Source of the DNA: Lachnospiraceae bacterium UBA3804
GTDB lineage: Bacteria > Bacillota > Clostridia > Lachnospirales > Lachnospiraceae
Assembly: GCA_002368665.1 (NCBI GenBank)
Contig: DFEK01000005.1
Span: 257,608-321,607, forward strand
Direction: 5' to 3'
DNA: 64,000 bases
Under the pieces are notes generated by a model. The model ran no database searches, was not told the origin of the DNA, and saw only the letters and a list, made by a program, of their open reading frames with translations. Both the position numbers and the translations under genes were made by a program. Each line of letters starts with the position of its first letter. Positions within the stretch are counted from its first letter, which is position 1. Positions 60,725-64,000 of the stretch are shown here, one piece after another.

Positions 60725-61126
60725 ATGAAAATTGTTAGAGTAGTTGCAGCGGTAATTAAAACAATAAACGAATCGGGAAAACCGGTTATTTTTGCTACCC
60801 AACGTGGTTACGGTGAATATAAAGATGGCTGGGAATTTCCAGGAGGCAAAATAGAGGACGGAGAAACTCCTCAAGAAGCTTTAAGAAGAGAAATCAAGGA
60901 AGAACTTGATACAACTATAATTGTAGGCGAATTGATTGATACTATAGAATATGATTATCCAACATTCCATTTATCTATGGATTGCTTCTGGTGTGAAGTG
61001 GCATCAGGTGAACTAAAACTTATGGAGCATGAGGCAGCTAAGTGGTTAAAAAGAGACCAGCTATATACGGTAGACTGGCTGCCGGCAGATATTACATTAA
61101 TTGATAAAGTTGCGGAGAAACTATGA
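60725..61126 (+). CDS. NUDIX hydrolase, MutT/8-oxo-dGTP type
   Basis: 133 residues with a full NUDIX box: GGKIEDGETPQEALRREIKE then EL. N-terminal VVAAVIKTINESGKPVIFAT and EFPGG. MutT-like enzymes cleave oxidised nucleoside triphosphates; others act on ADP-ribose or cyclic nucleotide signals. Starts 18 bases after the helicase gene and overlaps the HNH gene by 4 bases. The helicase link suggests a specialised, perhaps defence-related, role. Confidence 0.88.
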   Translation: MKIVRVVAAVIKTINESGKPVIFATQRGYGEYKDGWEFPGGKIEDGETPQEALRREIKEELDTTIIVGELIDTIEYDYPTFHLSMDCFWCEVASGELKLMEHEAAKWLKRDQLYTVDWLPADITLIDKVAEKL

Positions 61127-62250
61127 TATTACCTTATGCTGAAAACCTTTCAATCGAATATTTAAGCCGGGTATTTGATAGGAATCGAATTTCCAACTGT
61201 TATAAGTATTTCTGGTTTATGGCGATATTAGATAAAATTTCTGAAGATGAAACGGAATTTAGTTATGATGAGCTGATAACAGAAATGATAGTTATAGCAT
61301 GGTATATGGTGGCAGAATATCATCTTAGACTGGGACCCAATAATACTGTTGATAATGTTGAAGAAGTGGTGAAATATCTGTATGAAGAATTATATCATAA
61401 ACAGGTTCCATCAACCGTAAAGAAAGATGTGTTACGGGATCTACTTTCGAACGAAACAGACAAAAGATTTCTAAAGTATAAAGATATATTGACCAATAAT
61501 GTGCCATATTGCCTTCAGTCTCCTTTTTATAATCCAAATAACAAGTTATTAAAAAACCCAAACAAAAATATTATTCCAGAATTAAACCAAGAAAAGCGAC
61601 TGATATATTACTTCAGAGAATATCAAAGACTCAATACGAAAATTATAATTGAGGATGATTGGGCAGGATATCTTATAAAAAACCGAGAAATACTTATGGA
61701 TTGGACTAGATACAACCTGATTGGATATTTGCAGGATCGAAATCCTTCAGTCCCGGGGATTTCTGATAAAATTCTTCCTCCATATGCAAGAGATTTAAAA
61801 AGAGTAAAAAAATACTGGGATGTAGTTATAAAAGCCAATCCGAGTTTAAAAGATATATATGAAGGGACTAAGCTATCAGATATACCAATTTCCATAGATC
61901 ATTTCATTCCATGGCAGTATGTTGCACATGATGAATTATGGAACCTTAGTCCAACTACGAAAAGTGTAAACAGTAGAAAGGGAAACAATCTTCCAAGCTG
62001 GGATAGGTATTTTGAAGAGCTGCTGGAACTGGAATATAAAGCGTACTGCCTTCGATATGCTAAAGAAGCGGTAGCTAAGGAATTCGAAAAATGTGCAGAA
62101 TATCATCTAAATAACACGGAAATCAAGAATACTTTATATGCAGATCGTTTATCGAAAACAGATTTTGGAACACGTTTATTTAATGTGGTTAGGCCCGTGT
62201 ACGATTCGGCAAAGAATTGTGGTTTCAGAGAATGGAATTTGACTGTATGA
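61123..62250 (+). CDS. HNH nuclease domain protein of host operon
   Basis: 375 residues. The C-terminal part shows ISIDHFIPWQYVAHDELWNL, SPTTKSVNSRKGNNLPSW, an HNH-like nuclease core with His and Asn. The N-terminal 200 residues are helical and unassigned. Overlaps neighbours by 4 bases on both sides, so it is part of the helicase-NUDIX operon. Probably cuts nucleic acid as the effector of that group. Confidence 0.8.
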   Translation: MILPYAENLSIEYLSRVFDRNRISNCYKYFWFMAILDKISEDETEFSYDELITEMIVIAWYMVAEYHLRLGPNNTVDNVEEVVKYLYEELYHKQVPSTVKKDVLRDLLSNETDKRFLKYKDILTNNVPYCLQSPFYNPNNKLLKNPNKNIIPELNQEKRLIYYFREYQRLNTKIIIEDDWAGYLIKNREILMDWTRYNLIGYLQDRNPSVPGISDKILPPYARDLKRVKKYWDVVIKANPSLKDIYEGTKLSDIPISIDHFIPWQYVAHDELWNLSPTTKSVNSRKGNNLPSWDRYFEELLELEYKAYCLRYAKEAVAKEFEKCAEYHLNNTEIKNTLYADRLSKTDFGTRLFNVVRPVYDSAKNCGFREWNLTV

Positions 62251-62834
62251 CGAAGAATATCGATTACTATAATGAACATGCCAAAGAGTTCTTTGAAGGT
62301 TCAGTTGAAGCAGATATGTCTCATTGGCGTAAACGTTTCCTTAAATATATTCCAAGTGGAGGAAGAATACTGGATGCTGGTTGCGGAAGCGGAAGAGATT
62401 CAAAGGCATTTATTAAGGCGGGCTTCTCTGTAGTTGCAATAGATGCATCGAAAGAAATGTGTCGTATGGCATCGGACTTACTTGGACAGGAAGTCTGGCA
62501 GATGCGATTCGATGAATTATCTTTCGAAGATGAGCTTGACGGAATTTGGGCTTGCGCATCGCTCCTACATGTTTCATATGAAGAAATGCATTCCGTGATG
62601 GAACGTATGAAATCAGGTCTTAGACCGGATGGAATATTATATGCGTCGTTTAAATACGGCGATGAAGAAACACAAAAAGGTGAAAGATCATTTAGTAATT
62701 TTACCGAAGAATCTCTTCGCACACTGATGGAAGAGGAAGGCTTCGAAGTTTTAGAACAGGGCATATCCATTGATGTTCGTCCCGGCAGGGAGGATGAGAA
62801 GTGGGTGAATGTTATAGGAGTATATAGAAGATGA
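62247..62834 (+). CDS. Class I SAM-dependent methyltransferase
   Basis: 195 residues: ILDAGCGSGRDSKAFIKAGF (SAM-binding motif I), VVAIDASKEM, GIWACASLLHVSYEEM, GILYASFKYGDEETQKGERS. Tellurite-resistance/UbiE-like small-molecule type rather than DNA methyltransferase. ATG 62247 overlaps the HNH stop. Substrate unknown. Confidence 0.85.
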   Translation: MTKNIDYYNEHAKEFFEGSVEADMSHWRKRFLKYIPSGGRILDAGCGSGRDSKAFIKAGFSVVAIDASKEMCRMASDLLGQEVWQMRFDELSFEDELDGIWACASLLHVSYEEMHSVMERMKSGLRPDGILYASFKYGDEETQKGERSFSNFTEESLRTLMEEEGFEVLEQGISIDVRPGREDEKWVNVIGVYRR

Positions 62835-63487
62835 CTGAAGTAAAAGTAATTCATGGTTCCTGCGCAGATCAAACTGCAGATGTAGTTGTAAATGCAGCTA
62901 ACCGATATCTTGCTGCAGGCGGAGGAATCTGCGGAGTTATCTTTAATAAAGCAGGGTATAGTGAGTTGGCTGCAGCTTGTGACAAGCATAATACGCCATT
63001 GAATGATGGCGATGCGGTAATTACACCTGCGTTTGGACTTAAGAATGCCAGGGCGATTATTCACGCGGTCGGACCGAATTTTGCCGCAACACCTGATGCT
63101 TTCGATGCGTTGGTGGATGCGTATTATAACTCGCTTGTGGTACTTAAGGAGAATGGATATCACAGTATATCTTTTCCGTTAATCAGCTCCGGTATTTTCG
63201 GCGGAAACCTGGAGAATCCTGCAAGAGAGTCTGCCAAACGTTGTTGTGAGGCCGTAAGACAGTTTGTCGCAACATATCCGGAATATGACGTGAATGTGTT
63301 ATTATGTGCTTTTTCCGCAAATGAATACGAGAAGGCAATGGGCTATTTCGGGGATTCTGCTGTGAAGGAGTTGTACCTTTCGTTGAGTGATCCCATGACG
63401 GATCTGGTGAAAGGCAAGACCGGAGAAGACGGAAAGCAGATTAAGGTCGTTAAAGAGAACGGAAACAATATGGTGGTGAGAGTATAA
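62831..63487 (+). CDS. Macro-domain protein
   Basis: 218 residues: ADVVVNAANRYLAAGGGICG (catalytic Asn and Gly loop), AIIHAVGPNF, SFPLISSGIFGGNLENP. Binds or hydrolyses ADP-ribose and its derivatives. The last 50 residues are an extra tail (MTDLVKGKTGEDGKQIKVVK). Overlaps the methyltransferase by 4 bases. Macro plus NUDIX in one operon points to ADP-ribose handling. Confidence 0.9.
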   Translation: MTEVKVIHGSCADQTADVVVNAANRYLAAGGGICGVIFNKAGYSELAAACDKHNTPLNDGDAVITPAFGLKNARAIIHAVGPNFAATPDAFDALVDAYYNSLVVLKENGYHSISFPLISSGIFGGNLENPARESAKRCCEAVRQFVATYPEYDVNVLLCAFSANEYEKAMGYFGDSAVKELYLSLSDPMTDLVKGKTGEDGKQIKVVKENGNNMVVRV

Positions 63488-63499
63488 TAAGGAATAGTT

Positions 63500-63907
63500 A
63501 TGACCAAACAGAACGTAAAACATGGCGTGTTGCTTTTACTGCTTGTCCTTGCAACAGTATTGCTCACAGCCTGCAATAAAACTACCGAGGAGACATTGGG
63601 ATATACACAAATCTCCCAGGCTGAAGCCAAGGAAATGATGGCGAAGGATGACGGGCACGTCATCGTAGATGTACGCAGGGAAGATGAGTATAATGCCGGG
63701 CATATTCCGGGGGCGATACGTGTAACCAATGAAGAAATCGGCGATACGATGCCGGCGGAATTGCCGGATCTGGATCAGATCATTCTGGTCTATTGCAGAA
63801 GCGGACGACGCAGCAAAGAAGCATCGGAGAAACTGGCAAAGCTTGGCTACACAAACGTGTATGAGTTCGGCGGAATTATAGATTGGGACGGAGAAGTGGT
63901 GAAGTAA
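63500..63907 (+). CDS. Rhodanese-domain lipoprotein
   Basis: 135 residues. Lipoprotein signal (basic N-terminus, LLLLLVLATVLLTAC lipobox with Cys about 25). Rhodanese domain about 35-135 with DVRREDEYNAGHIPGAIRV and active loop YCRSGRRS carrying the catalytic Cys. Sulfur transfer or redox function at the outer face of the membrane. Twelve bases after the macro gene but likely of separate function. A TATAAT at 63937-63942 lies after it, near the window end. Confidence 0.88.
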   Translation: MTKQNVKHGVLLLLLVLATVLLTACNKTTEETLGYTQISQAEAKEMMAKDDGHVIVDVRREDEYNAGHIPGAIRVTNEEIGDTMPAELPDLDQIILVYCRSGRRSKEASEKLAKLGYTNVYEFGGIIDWDGEVVK

Positions 63908-64000
63908 GTCAAATGACCGGTAATCTGTTTCTATGGTATAATATTTTTGCGTCCGTTCAATAGGCGAGTTCGGGTCAACCGAATTACTCAGATGACTCTT

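Noticed and set aside
1..64000. tRNA or rRNA genes
   Set aside because: No cloverleaf or conserved rRNA sequence was seen on either strand by eye; tRNAscan would be decisive.

Overview
The window looks like the chromosome of a low-to-mid GC Gram-positive gut anaerobe, most likely a Lachnospiraceae-type Clostridium relative. Signs are strong AAGGAGG ribosome binding sites, sigma-A promoters, two lipoproteins, and a phage gene repertoire (SymE, DUF2800, DUF2815, VapE, DUF1492, large serine recombinases) typical of that family. Host sequence lies at both ends (1 to about 2733 and about 58713 to 64000). Between them sits one integrated element of about 56 kb.

The element is a tailed-phage prophage of siphovirus type. 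It cuts a host PLD-DEAH-DUF3427 helicase gene exactly inside the DEAH (Walker B) codons: the first 343 codons end at 2738 and the rest resumes at 58712. Both halves share GATGAG in the same frame, so excision would restore an uninterrupted gene of about 1005 codons. Joining the two element ends recreates a 48-bp imperfect dyad centred on GA, as expected for an attP used by a large serine recombinase. Three such recombinases sit next to the right end.

Layout of the element from left to right: a terminator and structured RNA region (2750-2996); a SymE/ParA/ParB plasmid-like module (3048-5396); a defence island (5392-13161) with controller protein, 5-methylcytosine methyltransferase, Vsr, Z1 ATPase, NgoFVII-like PLD nuclease, small regulator and NACHT NTPase; a sigma-like regulator with a ribosome-site hairpin; replication genes (14064-24863: DUF2800, DUF2815, family A polymerase, antirepressor, DUF4406, VapE primase-helicase, VRR-NUC, SNF2 helicase, DUF1492); HNH and packaging genes with an embedded ParB-like pair and DNA methyltransferase (24983-29581); head, neck and tail genes (29600-42773) with a -1 frameshift in the tail chaperone; holin and amidase (42856-44173); a cargo cluster that reads as a RiPP pathway (44249-51520: HprK-like kinase, radical SAM/SPASM enzyme, PqqD, 41-residue precursor, Ser/Thr kinase, nucleotidyltransferase, S24/S26 peptidase, ABC exporter); a lysin-tail relic; DUF6870; three serine recombinases; and a regulator plus an unknown 386-residue protein at the right end.

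Right of the element the host operon continues with NUDIX, HNH nuclease, SAM methyltransferase and macro-domain genes, all tightly packed. With the split helicase this looks like a host defence or nucleic-acid repair operon that the prophage interrupts. The most interesting items are the in-frame insertion in the DEAH box, the phage-borne RiPP cluster with a G9 tract inside its promoter, the Z1/PLD/Vsr/NACHT island with a clear operator-promoter, and a three-copy RNA motif with compensating stem changes.
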